From: Bordetella parapertussis
GTDB taxonomy: Bacteria > Pseudomonadota > Gammaproteobacteria > Burkholderiales > SG8-41
Length of the DNA stretch: 64,000 nucleotides
Direction of reading: 5' to 3'
Assembly (NCBI GenBank): GCA_945906815.1
Contig: CAMDRT010000014.1
Coordinates: forward strand, 1-64,000
The notes under the pieces were generated by a model that was not told the origin of the DNA, ran no database searches, and saw only the letters and a program-made list of their open reading frames with translations. The first letter of the stretch is position 1. The number at the start of each line of letters is the position of its first letter. This document shows, one piece after another, positions 56,548-64,000 of this stretch. Both the position numbers and the translations under genes were made by a program.

Positions 56548-57507
56548 ATGCCGGTACGCCTACCCCCACTAAATTCGCTGAAGGCTTTCGAGGCTGCCGC
56601 GCGCCACTTAAGCGTTAAAAAGGCTGCACTCGAACTCAATGTCACTTCTGCCGCGGTGAGCCATCAGATACGCACGCTGGAGGATTACCTCGGCGTGCAA
56701 CTGTTCCGCCGCTACAACCGCGCGCTGGAGCTCACCGACGTCGCCAAGGCCGCATTGCCCAAGCTGGGTGAGGGCTTTGACTGTTTGGCGCAGGCAGTGG
56801 CACACCTGCGCAGCCAGCAAGGCGGTGGATCGCTTACGGTCAGTGCTGCGCCATCGTTTGCATCGCGTTGGCTGATGCCGCGTTTGCATCGGTTTATCGC
56901 TGCGCATCCGGAAATTGACGTGCGTATTTCCGCGCGCATGCGCCGGGTCAGTGTGGATGGCAAAGGCGATGTCGCGGAGCGCGCCACGGTTGAGGCCTGG
57001 CTAGCGGATTCGGATGTGGCGATATTTTATGGCCGCGGTAATGTGCCTGGCGTGCAACTGGAACGCCTGATGGATCTCAGTATTACGCCGATCTGCAGTC
57101 CGAAGTTGCTGGCAGCGGATCATCCGCATCCGTTAAAAACGCCGGCAGACCTGAAGCATCACCTGCTGCTGCACGATGACACCGGCGCACTCTACGACAA
57201 CGAGCCGTTCTGGGGATGCTGGCTGGATGCGGCGGGGGTGAGTGACGTGGATGCCAACAAAGGTCCGCATTTCAGCCATGCAGTGCTGGCTTTCGAGGCG
57301 GCAATAGACGCCGTGGGCGTGTTGACCAGCATGCCGGTGCTGGCGACCGAAGATATCGCCAGCGGTAAGCTGGTGGCGCCGTTTGATCTGCTGGTGAATT
57401 TGCCCGACGGTTATTACATGGCGTGCAGCGAACACGCGGATGAGCGCCCGGCGGTGGCGGCATTTCGCGCATGGCTGCGCGGCGAAGCCGCAAGGCCCAT
57501 GTCCTGA
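56548..57507 (+). CDS. LysR-family transcriptional regulator, GcvA-like
   Basis: The 319-residue protein starts MPVRLPPLNSLKAFEAAARH, with a winged helix-turn-helix (SVKKAALELNVTSAAVSHQI) that is typical of the GcvA group, and a LysR substrate domain (about 95-310). The ligand is unknown. It is divergent from the small unknown gene and convergent with the MFS gene (7 bp gap); LysR regulators often control their divergent neighbour. Confidence 0.9.
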   Translation: MPVRLPPLNSLKAFEAAARHLSVKKAALELNVTSAAVSHQIRTLEDYLGVQLFRRYNRALELTDVAKAALPKLGEGFDCLAQAVAHLRSQQGGGSLTVSAAPSFASRWLMPRLHRFIAAHPEIDVRISARMRRVSVDGKGDVAERATVEAWLADSDVAIFYGRGNVPGVQLERLMDLSITPICSPKLLAADHPHPLKTPADLKHHLLLHDDTGALYDNEPFWGCWLDAAGVSDVDANKGPHFSHAVLAFEAAIDAVGVLTSMPVLATEDIASGKLVAPFDLLVNLPDGYYMACSEHADERPAVAAFRAWLRGEAARPMS

Positions 57508-57514
57508 ACGGCGT

Positions 57515-58729
57515 TCAGGCAGGTGCCGCCGCGGCGCGCGGAATCTGACGCTCATCCACCGGCAGGGTGAGCAGCGCCGCAACGAAACCGGCGATGATGA
57601 TGATCCACCACATCTGGGTGTAGGCGCCGGTGCTATCAAATATGCGGCCGCCGAGCCACACGCCGAGAAAGCTGCCGACTTGATGAAACATAAAGGCGCA
57701 GCCGCTGAGGGTGGACAGATAACGTGGGCCGAAAATTTGCGCGATCATGGCACCGGTAATCGGCGCTGTGCCGAGCCATAAAAATCCGATGGCCGATGAA
57801 AATAGATAGACCGTCATCGGCGACAACGGCGACAGGACGAAGGCCAGCACCACCATCGAACGTGTGAAATACAGCGTCGCCAGCAGGTATTTTTTGGTGT
57901 AGCGGCTGCCCAGCCAGCCCCAGGTGTAGCTGCCAAAGGTATTGAACAGCCCGATCAACGCCAGTGCGATCATGCCGGTGACGGGCGTCATTTTTTGATC
58001 GATCAGGTAGGCCGGAAAATGCACCGACACAAATAACAGTTGAAACCCGCACACCGTATAGGAGATGCACATCAGCACAAAGCCGCGATGGCTGAAGGCC
58101 TCGCGCAGCGCCGCCGGGATCGATTGCTTGAATAAGGCCTGCGCCTGCGTAGTTCGGTCTTCAACCAGTGCGCTTGAGAGTGGCAGCAGTAGCAGCACCG
58201 TAAACGCCAGAATCAGCAGCGCTTGCTGCCAGCCCATATGGTTGATCAGCAACTGGCCGTAGGGCAGCATCAGAAACTGCCCCATGGAGCCAGCCGCACC
58301 AACGATGCCCATCGCCGTGCTGCGTTTATGCGCGGGCACCACGCGCCCGATCACACCGTAGACTGTGCTGAATCCGCAACAGCCCATCGCCATGCCGATC
58401 AACAGTCCCGCGCTCAGATTGAGTTCCATGCCGGTGGTCGAATGCGACATCAACACCAGACCAGCGGCGTAGCCTATGGTGCCCGCGGCCATGACCCGTG
58501 CCGCGCCGAATTTGTCGGCGATCATGCCGGTAAGCGGTTGCGAGAAACCGTAAAACAGGTTCTGCAGCGCTATAGCGAACGAAAACACTTCGCGGCTGAT
58601 GCCCAGATCGAGCGTCATCGGTTGCAGGTACAGCCCGAAACCGTGACGCGTGCCGAGCACTATGGTCATCGCCAGGCCGCCGCAGGCAATAACGACGGCT
58701 GGCGTGCGCCAGTTTTTCTTCTCAGACAT
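57515..58729 (-). CDS. Major facilitator superfamily transporter
   Basis: The 404-residue protein has about 12 membrane helices. The loop 2-3 motif GMIADKFGAARVMAAG is the MFS signature G-x3-D-x2-G. GTRHGFGLYLQPMTLDLGIS near the start is typical of the oxalate/formate antiporter-like and monocarboxylate-carrier group, suggesting an organic acid. It is convergent with the LysR gene. Confidence 0.85.
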   Translation of the reverse strand: MSEKKNWRTPAVVIACGGLAMTIVLGTRHGFGLYLQPMTLDLGISREVFSFAIALQNLFYGFSQPLTGMIADKFGAARVMAAGTIGYAAGLVLMSHSTTGMELNLSAGLLIGMAMGCCGFSTVYGVIGRVVPAHKRSTAMGIVGAAGSMGQFLMLPYGQLLINHMGWQQALLILAFTVLLLLPLSSALVEDRTTQAQALFKQSIPAALREAFSHRGFVLMCISYTVCGFQLLFVSVHFPAYLIDQKMTPVTGMIALALIGLFNTFGSYTWGWLGSRYTKKYLLATLYFTRSMVVLAFVLSPLSPMTVYLFSSAIGFLWLGTAPITGAMIAQIFGPRYLSTLSGCAFMFHQVGSFLGVWLGGRIFDSTGAYTQMWWIIIIAGFVAALLTLPVDERQIPRAAAAPA

Positions 58730-58803
58730 GGGGTTAGTTGCTTAAACCGCCGAGTTTAACGTAATCTACCCGGGTGAACGACGTAGAGGGCGATCGCCAC
58801 ACT

Positions 58804-58832
58804 CTGCCAAGAGGGCGCAATTCGGATAAAAT
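58804..58832 (+). promoter_or_regulatory. Promoter of tRNA-Pro
   Basis: CTGCCA (58804-58809, four of six) is 17 bp upstream of TAAAAT (58827-58832, five of six), which is followed by GCGACC. The tRNA begins 11 bp further on. Confidence 0.6.
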
Positions 58833-58843
58833 GCGACCTCAGT

Positions 58844-58920
58844 CAGGGTGTAGCGTAGTCCGGTAGCGCGCCGCGTTTGGGACGCGGAGGTCGTGAGTTC
58901 GAATCTCACCTCCCTGACCA
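58844..58920 (+). tRNA. tRNA-Pro (TGG)
   Basis: The 77-nt gene folds fully: acceptor CAGGGTG with CTCCCTG (one G-T type pair), D arm GCGTAGTCCGGTAGCGC, anticodon stem CCGCG/CGCGG with loop TTTGGGA (anticodon TGG), T arm GTGAG-TTCGAAT-CTCAC and encoded ACCA end. A T-run TCTTTTTTTC follows without a hairpin. Confidence 0.95.
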
Positions 58921-58937
58921 TCTTTTTTTCAGGCGGC

Positions 58938-59654
58938 TCAATCTTTTAGATGAAACGGATTGAAGTTGGTCTGCCGGTCGTAATAGTCTTCATTTTCCGC
59001 GCGCTTTAACCCGTTGACGATTTTGTAGGTCAGCGGCGTAAACAGCACTTCGACGCTTACTTTCAATACAAATTGCGCGAGCATGATCATCAGCAGTTTG
59101 TCGTTGGGAATTATCCCCGAGCCGTAAAACGCCAGCGGATAAAACAGCGCCGAATCCACCGCTTCGCCGGCAATAGTAGAGCCGATGGTGCGGCGCCACA
59201 GGTGCTTGCCCTGGGTCATGATTTTCATTTTCGCCAGCACCAGCGAATTGACGAACTCACCACAGAAATACGCGATCATCGACGCCAGCACGATGCGCCA
59301 GGTGGAACCAAAGGCCACCTCGTAGGCGCCCTGATGTTTCCAGAACGGGGCCGGCGGCAGGGCGACCACTATGCTGGCCATGAGCGAGGCGAAGGCCAGC
59401 GCGGCGAAGCCGCTCCAGATGACTTTGCGCGCACGCGAGTAGCCGTAGACTTCGGTGAGGATGTCGCCGAACACATAAGAGATCGGAAAAAACAGCACCC
59501 CCGCACCGAAAGTGAGGACGCCCCAAACGGGCAACTCGATCTGCGCGATTTTTGCCGGTCCGATCAGATTGGAGCAGATCAGCACCGTGACAAAAGCCAC
59601 CAGCACCAGGTGGAAGTAGCGGTACTCGCGCGCAGGCTCGTTTTGAGTGTTCAT
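58938..59654 (-). CDS. yhhQ: Queuosine precursor transporter
   Basis: The ATG at 59654 gives 238 residues; the TTG two codons earlier is less likely because GGAG lies 9 bp before the ATG. The protein has about six to seven membrane helices and the COG1738 motifs FPISYVFGDILTEVYGYSRARK, YFCGEFVNSLVLAKMKI, TIGSTIAGEAVDSALFYPLAF. YhhQ imports preQ0 or preQ1 for the tRNA modification queuosine. It starts 6 bp after the stop of the binding-protein gene on the same strand. Confidence 0.9.
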   Translation of the reverse strand: MNTQNEPAREYRYFHLVLVAFVTVLICSNLIGPAKIAQIELPVWGVLTFGAGVLFFPISYVFGDILTEVYGYSRARKVIWSGFAALAFASLMASIVVALPPAPFWKHQGAYEVAFGSTWRIVLASMIAYFCGEFVNSLVLAKMKIMTQGKHLWRRTIGSTIAGEAVDSALFYPLAFYGSGIIPNDKLLMIMLAQFVLKVSVEVLFTPLTYKIVNGLKRAENEDYYDRQTNFNPFHLKD

Positions 59655-59660
59655 GGGCAA

Positions 59661-60635
59661 TTACTCCGCTGTGATGTGGTTATCGCGTATGACTTTGCCC
59701 CATTTTACGGATTCCGAGCGCAGCCATTCACCGAACTGCTGCGGCGAGCCGCCGACGGTTTCGTAGCCGAGTGTGCTCAAGCGTTCCTTCACCTCGCCGT
59801 TCACCAGTATTTTATTCACTTCGGTGTTCAGGCGCTGCACGATGGCGTGCGGTGTGGCTGCCGGCGCCAGCATGCCGACCCAGGACTGCGCTTCGAATTG
59901 CGGATAGAACTCGCTGAGCGAAGGCACGCCGGGCGCAAGCGGGGAGCGCTGCCTGGAGCTGACGGCCAGCGCATGCAAACGGCCGCTCTTGACGTGGCTT
60001 AACACCAGTCCCGCCGAGGCGATCATCACATCGACGTGGCCGCCGAGCAAATCGTTGAGTGCCGGGCCGCCGCCCTTAAAGAAAATGGTGGTGCCGTCGA
60101 GGTTGCTGAGTGATTTGAATAGCTCAACCGACAACCGGCTTGAGGTGGCGGCACCCGCAGTGGCGTAGCGGATCGTGCCCGGCCGGGCTTTGGCTGCGGC
60201 AACGAATTCAGCGAACGTTTTCACGCCGAGCTTCGGCGTTGCCACGAATATCTGCGGACCGCGTATCAGCAGAGAAATCGGCGCAAAGTCCTTCAGCGTG
60301 TCATAGGGAATCTTGGTGAAAACATGCGGATTGGACACAAAACTGTCGAATACGGTAATCAGCGTATAGCCATCCGGCGTCGCCTTGGCGACAGTATCGG
60401 TGCCGATGATGCCGCCGGCACCCGCGCGATTGTCGACCACCACGGATTGCCCCAGTGCTTCGGACAGGTGCGGTGTCAACACGCGGGCGGCGATGTCGGT
60501 TACGCCCGCTGCGGCGGCGGGCACCATCATGCGCAGCGGCCGCACAGGGTAGGCGGGTGCTGAGCCCGTCGAAGTGGTTTGTGCCACGGCGGGCAGGGCG
60601 GGGCACAGTAAAAAAATTGCAGTGGACAGTTTCAT
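59661..60635 (-). CDS. Bug-family (TctC) tripartite tricarboxylate binding protein
   Basis: The ATG at 60635 gives 324 residues with a signal peptide (MKLSTAIFLLCPALPAVAQT). Family motifs: YPVRPLRMMVPAAAAGVTDI, VVVDNRAGAGGIIGTDTVAK, ATPDGYTL and VNKILVNGEVKERLSTLGYE. Bug proteins bind small carboxylates and related solutes in the periplasm. The usual Pro-Gly-Gly in the first motif (F-P-P-G-G) is AAAAG here. No membrane subunits TctA/TctB are near, so it may be an orphan sensor or binder. Confidence 0.88.
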   Translation of the reverse strand: MKLSTAIFLLCPALPAVAQTTSTGSAPAYPVRPLRMMVPAAAAGVTDIAARVLTPHLSEALGQSVVVDNRAGAGGIIGTDTVAKATPDGYTLITVFDSFVSNPHVFTKIPYDTLKDFAPISLLIRGPQIFVATPKLGVKTFAEFVAAAKARPGTIRYATAGAATSSRLSVELFKSLSNLDGTTIFFKGGGPALNDLLGGHVDVMIASAGLVLSHVKSGRLHALAVSSRQRSPLAPGVPSLSEFYPQFEAQSWVGMLAPAATPHAIVQRLNTEVNKILVNGEVKERLSTLGYETVGGSPQQFGEWLRSESVKWGKVIRDNHITAE

Positions 60636-60766
60636 GATGGATAAATAATGCAGGACATGGAATGGTAATTGGAAAAGAGGCCGCCGAAAACAACTATTCC
60701 CTAATCCCGTCAAGCGCATTACCATGCGCGACCCCTTAAATTAGCGTGGATAAAAAGCATCAGCGT

Positions 60767-61774
60767 ATGTCGATACATAACTTTGTGGCTTTGCTGATAC
60801 GCAGAATGCTCATTGCGTTTATGGGTGCGTATGCGGCGCATGGCGTGGCGCAGTCTACGGTGACTGGCTCGGGACAGGCCTATCCCAACCGCGCGATACG
60901 CATGGTGGTGGCGCTGGCGCCCGGCGGCGGCACCGATGTCACCGGGCGTATTGTGTCGCAAAAGCTCGCCGAGCAAATGGGCGTGCCGGTGGTAGTGGAA
61001 AACCGTCCCGGTGCGGGTACCCTGATCGGTACCGAAGTCGTTGCGAGAGCGGCAGCGGATGGTTATACGCTGATGACCTCATCGCCCGAGTTATCGATCA
61101 ATCCCAGCCTCCAGGCAAAGCTGCCGTATGACACGCTCAGGGATTTTGCCGCCATCTCGCAGCTCACCACCGGGCAGTATTTTTTGTCCACGCATCCGAG
61201 TGTGCCGGTAAAAAACGTCAAGGATTTGATCGCGCTGGCCAAAGCCAAAGCAGGGCGCGTGAGCTATGGTTCATCGGGCAACGGCAGCGCCAATCATTTG
61301 GGCGGCGTGTTGTTTCAAAGCATGACGGGAACAACGCTGGTGCATGTGCCGTACAAAAGCGCCGGGCAAAGCTCGATAGCATTGATGAGCGGCGAAATCG
61401 ATTTCATGATGAGCAGCACCAGCGCGGCGATCATGCCGATCAAGTCCGGGCGGCTGCGCGCAATAGCGGTCACCGGGCCGAAACGCCTGTCGCTGACACC
61501 GCAAATTCCCACTGTATCCGAATCCGGCGTGCCGGGCTTCGAAGTCACCGGCTGGTACATGATGCTCGCGCCTGCCGGGGTGCCGCGCGAGATCCTCTAC
61601 AAGCTCAACAGCGAAATCGTCAAGGCAGTGCACAGCGTGTCAGTGAAAGAGCGTTTTGCCGCGCTGGGCACTGAGTCGGTGGGAAACTCCGCCGAGGTGT
61701 GCGGAGAGTTTCTGCGCGCAGAGATTGCGAAGTGGACGAAGGTGGTGCGCGCGGCAGGGGCGAAGGCGGATTAA
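60767..61774 (+). CDS. Bug-family (TctC) tripartite tricarboxylate binding protein
   Basis: The ATG at 60767 gives 335 residues (a GTG at 60746 would add seven). A signal peptide ends near AAHGVAQS. Motifs: YPNRAIRMVVALAPGGGTDVTGRI, VVVENRPGAGTLIGTEVVAR, AADGYTLM, HVPYKSAGQSSIALMSGEID. It is divergent from the other Bug gene and shares 4 bp with the end of the convergent molybdenum hydroxylase gene (TTAA). Ligand unknown. Confidence 0.9.
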   Translation: MSIHNFVALLIRRMLIAFMGAYAAHGVAQSTVTGSGQAYPNRAIRMVVALAPGGGTDVTGRIVSQKLAEQMGVPVVVENRPGAGTLIGTEVVARAAADGYTLMTSSPELSINPSLQAKLPYDTLRDFAAISQLTTGQYFLSTHPSVPVKNVKDLIALAKAKAGRVSYGSSGNGSANHLGGVLFQSMTGTTLVHVPYKSAGQSSIALMSGEIDFMMSSTSAAIMPIKSGRLRAIAVTGPKRLSLTPQIPTVSESGVPGFEVTGWYMMLAPAGVPREILYKLNSEIVKAVHSVSVKERFAALGTESVGNSAEVCGEFLRAEIAKWTKVVRAAGAKAD

Positions 61775-64000
61775 ACCCGCGCCAGTGCTTCCAGCATGCG
61801 CTGCGCAGTAATCGGCACTTTGCGCATGCGTATGCCGGTGGCGTCGAAAATGGCATTGGCAATGGCCGCTGGTACCGTGCGATGTGATGGTTCGCCGGCG
61901 CCTTGCGGTGAAATTTCAGGTCGATCTATCAGCGCGATTTCGATGGCCTCGGGCGCATCCGCCAACTCCAGTATCGGGTAGGTGGCCCAATCTACGCTGA
62001 GTACTTGGTTTTGATCGAATTGCACTTCTTCGAGCAAAGTGCGCGAGGTGGCCTGTACGATGTTGCCTTCGATCACGGTGATGAGGGTGCCGGGATTGAT
62101 GATCTGCCCGCAGTCGTGCGCGCACCAAAACTTTTTTGCCCACACGCGGCCGCTGCGGCGATCGACTTCAACTTCCGCCACCAACGCGACCACTGTGCCA
62201 TTGCGTTCGGTGTAAGCAAAGCCGCGTCCGCGCATGACATCGCCTTTGCCACGACTGCCGCGCGCGCCGGCTTTCCAGTGGGCTTTTTCAGCGGCGGCTT
62301 TGATCACGGCCACATCGCGTTCGCGCGTCAGATATTTCAGTCGAAAGGCTACCGGGTCAGCGCCGGCAGCAGCGGCGATTTCATCGATAAAAGATTCACT
62401 GGCGAAATGGGTTTCGGGACCGAGCGGATCGCGCAGATGCCCGGTGCGCAGTGGCGAACCGCGCTCCAGCAGCGGGGGTATGGTTTCCCAGCCGCAACGC
62501 TTGTTTTCGAAGGTGTAGGCTTCGGCGGGCACCTGGAAAATCGGATTGCCCTTGGGCGCGAAACGTGTGAATTGCCCGGCGAGCGTGTCTTTAGGGTCGG
62601 TTTCCACCTGCATTACGTCCTGCCGCGAAAAGCCTTTGCCGTTGAAGTCATAAGCAGTCACATGGTTCGCCGCATCAAGGCAGGCGCGTCCGTGATACAC
62701 GCCGGCTGGGCCTTTCGGATCCCACGCGGTGGCGTCGTGACGCATATATTGCAGGCGCACGGTTTTGCCCGACAACTTGGAAATCAAAGCGGCGTCCACC
62801 GCGCAATCACCGGCATCGTTACGGCCATAAGAGCCGGGGCCGGGTATCCACGTCGAGCGCACTTTTTCCACGGCAATGCCGGCTATGCGCGCGCAGCCGG
62901 AGCGCCCGTAGTGCGGCTTTTGCGAGCCGGTCCACAAACGCGGCGTGTCGCTGTTCATATCGGCGATGGCGCAGGCCGGGCCCATGCTGGCGTGTGACTG
63001 CAGCGGCCACTCGTATTCTGCCTCGACGGTTTTGGTGGCGGTTTTGTATGCTTCATCGACATTGCCGCGATTGACCGGGGTTTCTTTTTTAGTGACAGCA
63101 GCCTTGCGTATATAGTCGTGCAAACCGGCCATCAGCGGAAACGGCTGGCACTGCGCCGACCATTCCACTTTCAATGCTTCGACGGCACGCACTGCATCCC
63201 ACTCCTTGTCCGCTACCACGGCGAGGAAATTCTGCTCGCGTACCAAACGCACGCCGGGGATGTGCTTGATTGAGCTTTCATCCACGGTAACCAGTGAGCA
63301 ACCTGCGTTCAACGGACGCACCACCCGCGCATGCACCATGCCGTCCACCTTGATGTCGGTGATGAATTGCTGCCGGCCCATTACTTTTTCAGTGATGATT
63401 TTTTGCGGGAACGATTTGCCGACGACTTTGTATTGCGAGGGCTGCTTGGGTTGAGCAGCGCCTTTCACCGCCAGCGGATTGCCGTAGAGCTTGTTCCACT
63501 CGAGCTTGTGGTGAAAATACTGACCACCGATCAAGTCACCATAAGCCGCGCGCTGCGCGCCTGCCACCACGACACCGTTATCCACTTTGAGTTGTGCCGC
63601 CGGCACGCCGAATTTTTGCGCCGCGCGCTCGACCAGCATGCGCCGCGCCTCAGCGGCGGCATTGCGCAGTGCGACGCCACCACGTTGCAGACCGGTACTG
63701 CCGGACGCGCCGCCCTGATTACACGTATAGGCGGTGTCGCCCATGATGACGTTAACGCGCTCGAATGCGAGATCAAGTTCTTCTGCCACCATCTGCTGCA
63801 CGGCGACATCGACGCCTTGCCCCATGTCCATCTTGCCGAAAAATGCAGTGGCGTTGCCGTTGGGCAGTATGGCAATCCAGGAATCGAGTTCATCGGGCAG
63901 CAGCGGCGGTTTGCCGGAAGCGGGTTGGCTGAGCGCCAACTCAATCGAGGCGGGAAGGGCGACGCTGATCACCAGTGCGCCGGTAGTTTTGAAGAACGCG
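61771..64000 (-). CDS. Molybdenum hydroxylase large subunit, IorB-like, partial
   Basis: The reading frame is open to the window end and begins there with AFFKTTGALVISVALPA, the end of a twin-arginine signal (x-x-F-x-K then hydrophobic), so the start lies beyond 64000. At least 742 codons are present. Motifs SWIAILPNGNATAFFGKMDMGQG, QGGASGSTGLQRGG, HDCGQIINPGTLITVIEGNI and the catalytic Glu in QGAGEPSHRTVPAAIANAI mark the isoquinoline 1-oxidoreductase beta-type of the xanthine dehydrogenase family. It would be folded with Mo cofactor and exported. The small Fe-S subunit is expected outside the window or elsewhere. Confidence 0.88.
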   Translation of the reverse strand, partial: AFFKTTGALVISVALPASIELALSQPASGKPPLLPDELDSWIAILPNGNATAFFGKMDMGQGVDVAVQQMVAEELDLAFERVNVIMGDTAYTCNQGGASGSTGLQRGGVALRNAAAEARRMLVERAAQKFGVPAAQLKVDNGVVVAGAQRAAYGDLIGGQYFHHKLEWNKLYGNPLAVKGAAQPKQPSQYKVVGKSFPQKIITEKVMGRQQFITDIKVDGMVHARVVRPLNAGCSLVTVDESSIKHIPGVRLVREQNFLAVVADKEWDAVRAVEALKVEWSAQCQPFPLMAGLHDYIRKAAVTKKETPVNRGNVDEAYKTATKTVEAEYEWPLQSHASMGPACAIADMNSDTPRLWTGSQKPHYGRSGCARIAGIAVEKVRSTWIPGPGSYGRNDAGDCAVDAALISKLSGKTVRLQYMRHDATAWDPKGPAGVYHGRACLDAANHVTAYDFNGKGFSRQDVMQVETDPKDTLAGQFTRFAPKGNPIFQVPAEAYTFENKRCGWETIPPLLERGSPLRTGHLRDPLGPETHFASESFIDEIAAAAGADPVAFRLKYLTRERDVAVIKAAAEKAHWKAGARGSRGKGDVMRGRGFAYTERNGTVVALVAEVEVDRRSGRVWAKKFWCAHDCGQIINPGTLITVIEGNIVQATSRTLLEEVQFDQNQVLSVDWATYPILELADAPEAIEIALIDRPEISPQGAGEPSHRTVPAAIANAIFDATGIRMRKVPITAQRMLEALARV

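Overview
The window looks like a chromosomal segment of a betaproteobacterium, probably of the Burkholderiales or a close uncultivated relative. The grounds are the GC-rich codon use, a yceD-rpmF-plsX-fab block of proteobacterial type, a divergent rne/rluC pair followed by gph, a Rieske protein and sppA, several Bug-type (tripartite tricarboxylate) substrate-binding proteins, and many CoA-linked catabolic genes. No ribosomal RNA, insertion sequence, integrase, prophage or CRISPR array was found.

Layout. 0-7.4 kb: the start of maf (minus strand), then a fatty-acid synthesis operon with a clear promoter (yceD, rpmF, plsX, fabH, fabD, fabG, acpP, fabF, pabC). 7.5-12.1 kb: envelope genes (OmpA-like protein, exported PQQ-type sugar dehydrogenase, TonB-dependent receptor). 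12.1-22.5 kb: two unlike thiamine-diphosphate enzymes in tandem, then a DUF1302 / DUF1329 / YCF48-like / MMPL quartet that I read as a trans-envelope system for a hydrophobic substrate. 22.5-29.1 kb: a minus-strand operon with an ADP-forming acyl-CoA synthetase, a DUF2889 protein, a family III CoA-transferase, a LigJ-like hydratase and a class III aminotransferase.

29.1-45.5 kb is a patchwork with alternating strands: RidA, a VapC-type toxin-antitoxin operon with readable operator and promoter, glutathione transferase, an atypical crotonase, class II aldolase, cupin, glyoxalase-fold protein, a double YciI protein, two acyl-CoA dehydrogenases, two Gfo/Idh/MocA oxidoreductases, glycerol kinase, a 3-hydroxyisobutyrate-dehydrogenase-like enzyme, an LVIVD-repeat propeller and a CobW-type GTPase. 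Three different intergenic palindromic repeats and two gene remnants (a Bug-family C-terminus and a BrxL/Lon-like C-terminus beside tRNA-Asn) lie here, so this part has been rearranged.

45.9-56.2 kb returns to core genes: tRNA-Asn, aromatic/aspartate aminotransferase, uvrB, rne, rluC, gph, Rieske protein, sppA. 56.1-64 kb: a small unknown gene divergent from a LysR regulator, an MFS carrier, tRNA-Pro, a queuosine-precursor transporter, two divergent Bug proteins and a Tat-exported molybdenum hydroxylase large subunit cut by the window end.

In many betaproteobacteria rne-rluC-gph-Rieske-sppA lies close to maf-yceD-rpmF-plsX-fab. Here the two halves sit at opposite ends of about 50 kb of other genes, which suggests a rearrangement or large insertion. 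I found no complete new defence or mobile system. The best candidates for undescribed biology are the DUF1302/DUF1329 quartet with its ThDP enzymes, the LigJ/CoA operon, and the crotonase lacking both usual glutamates.
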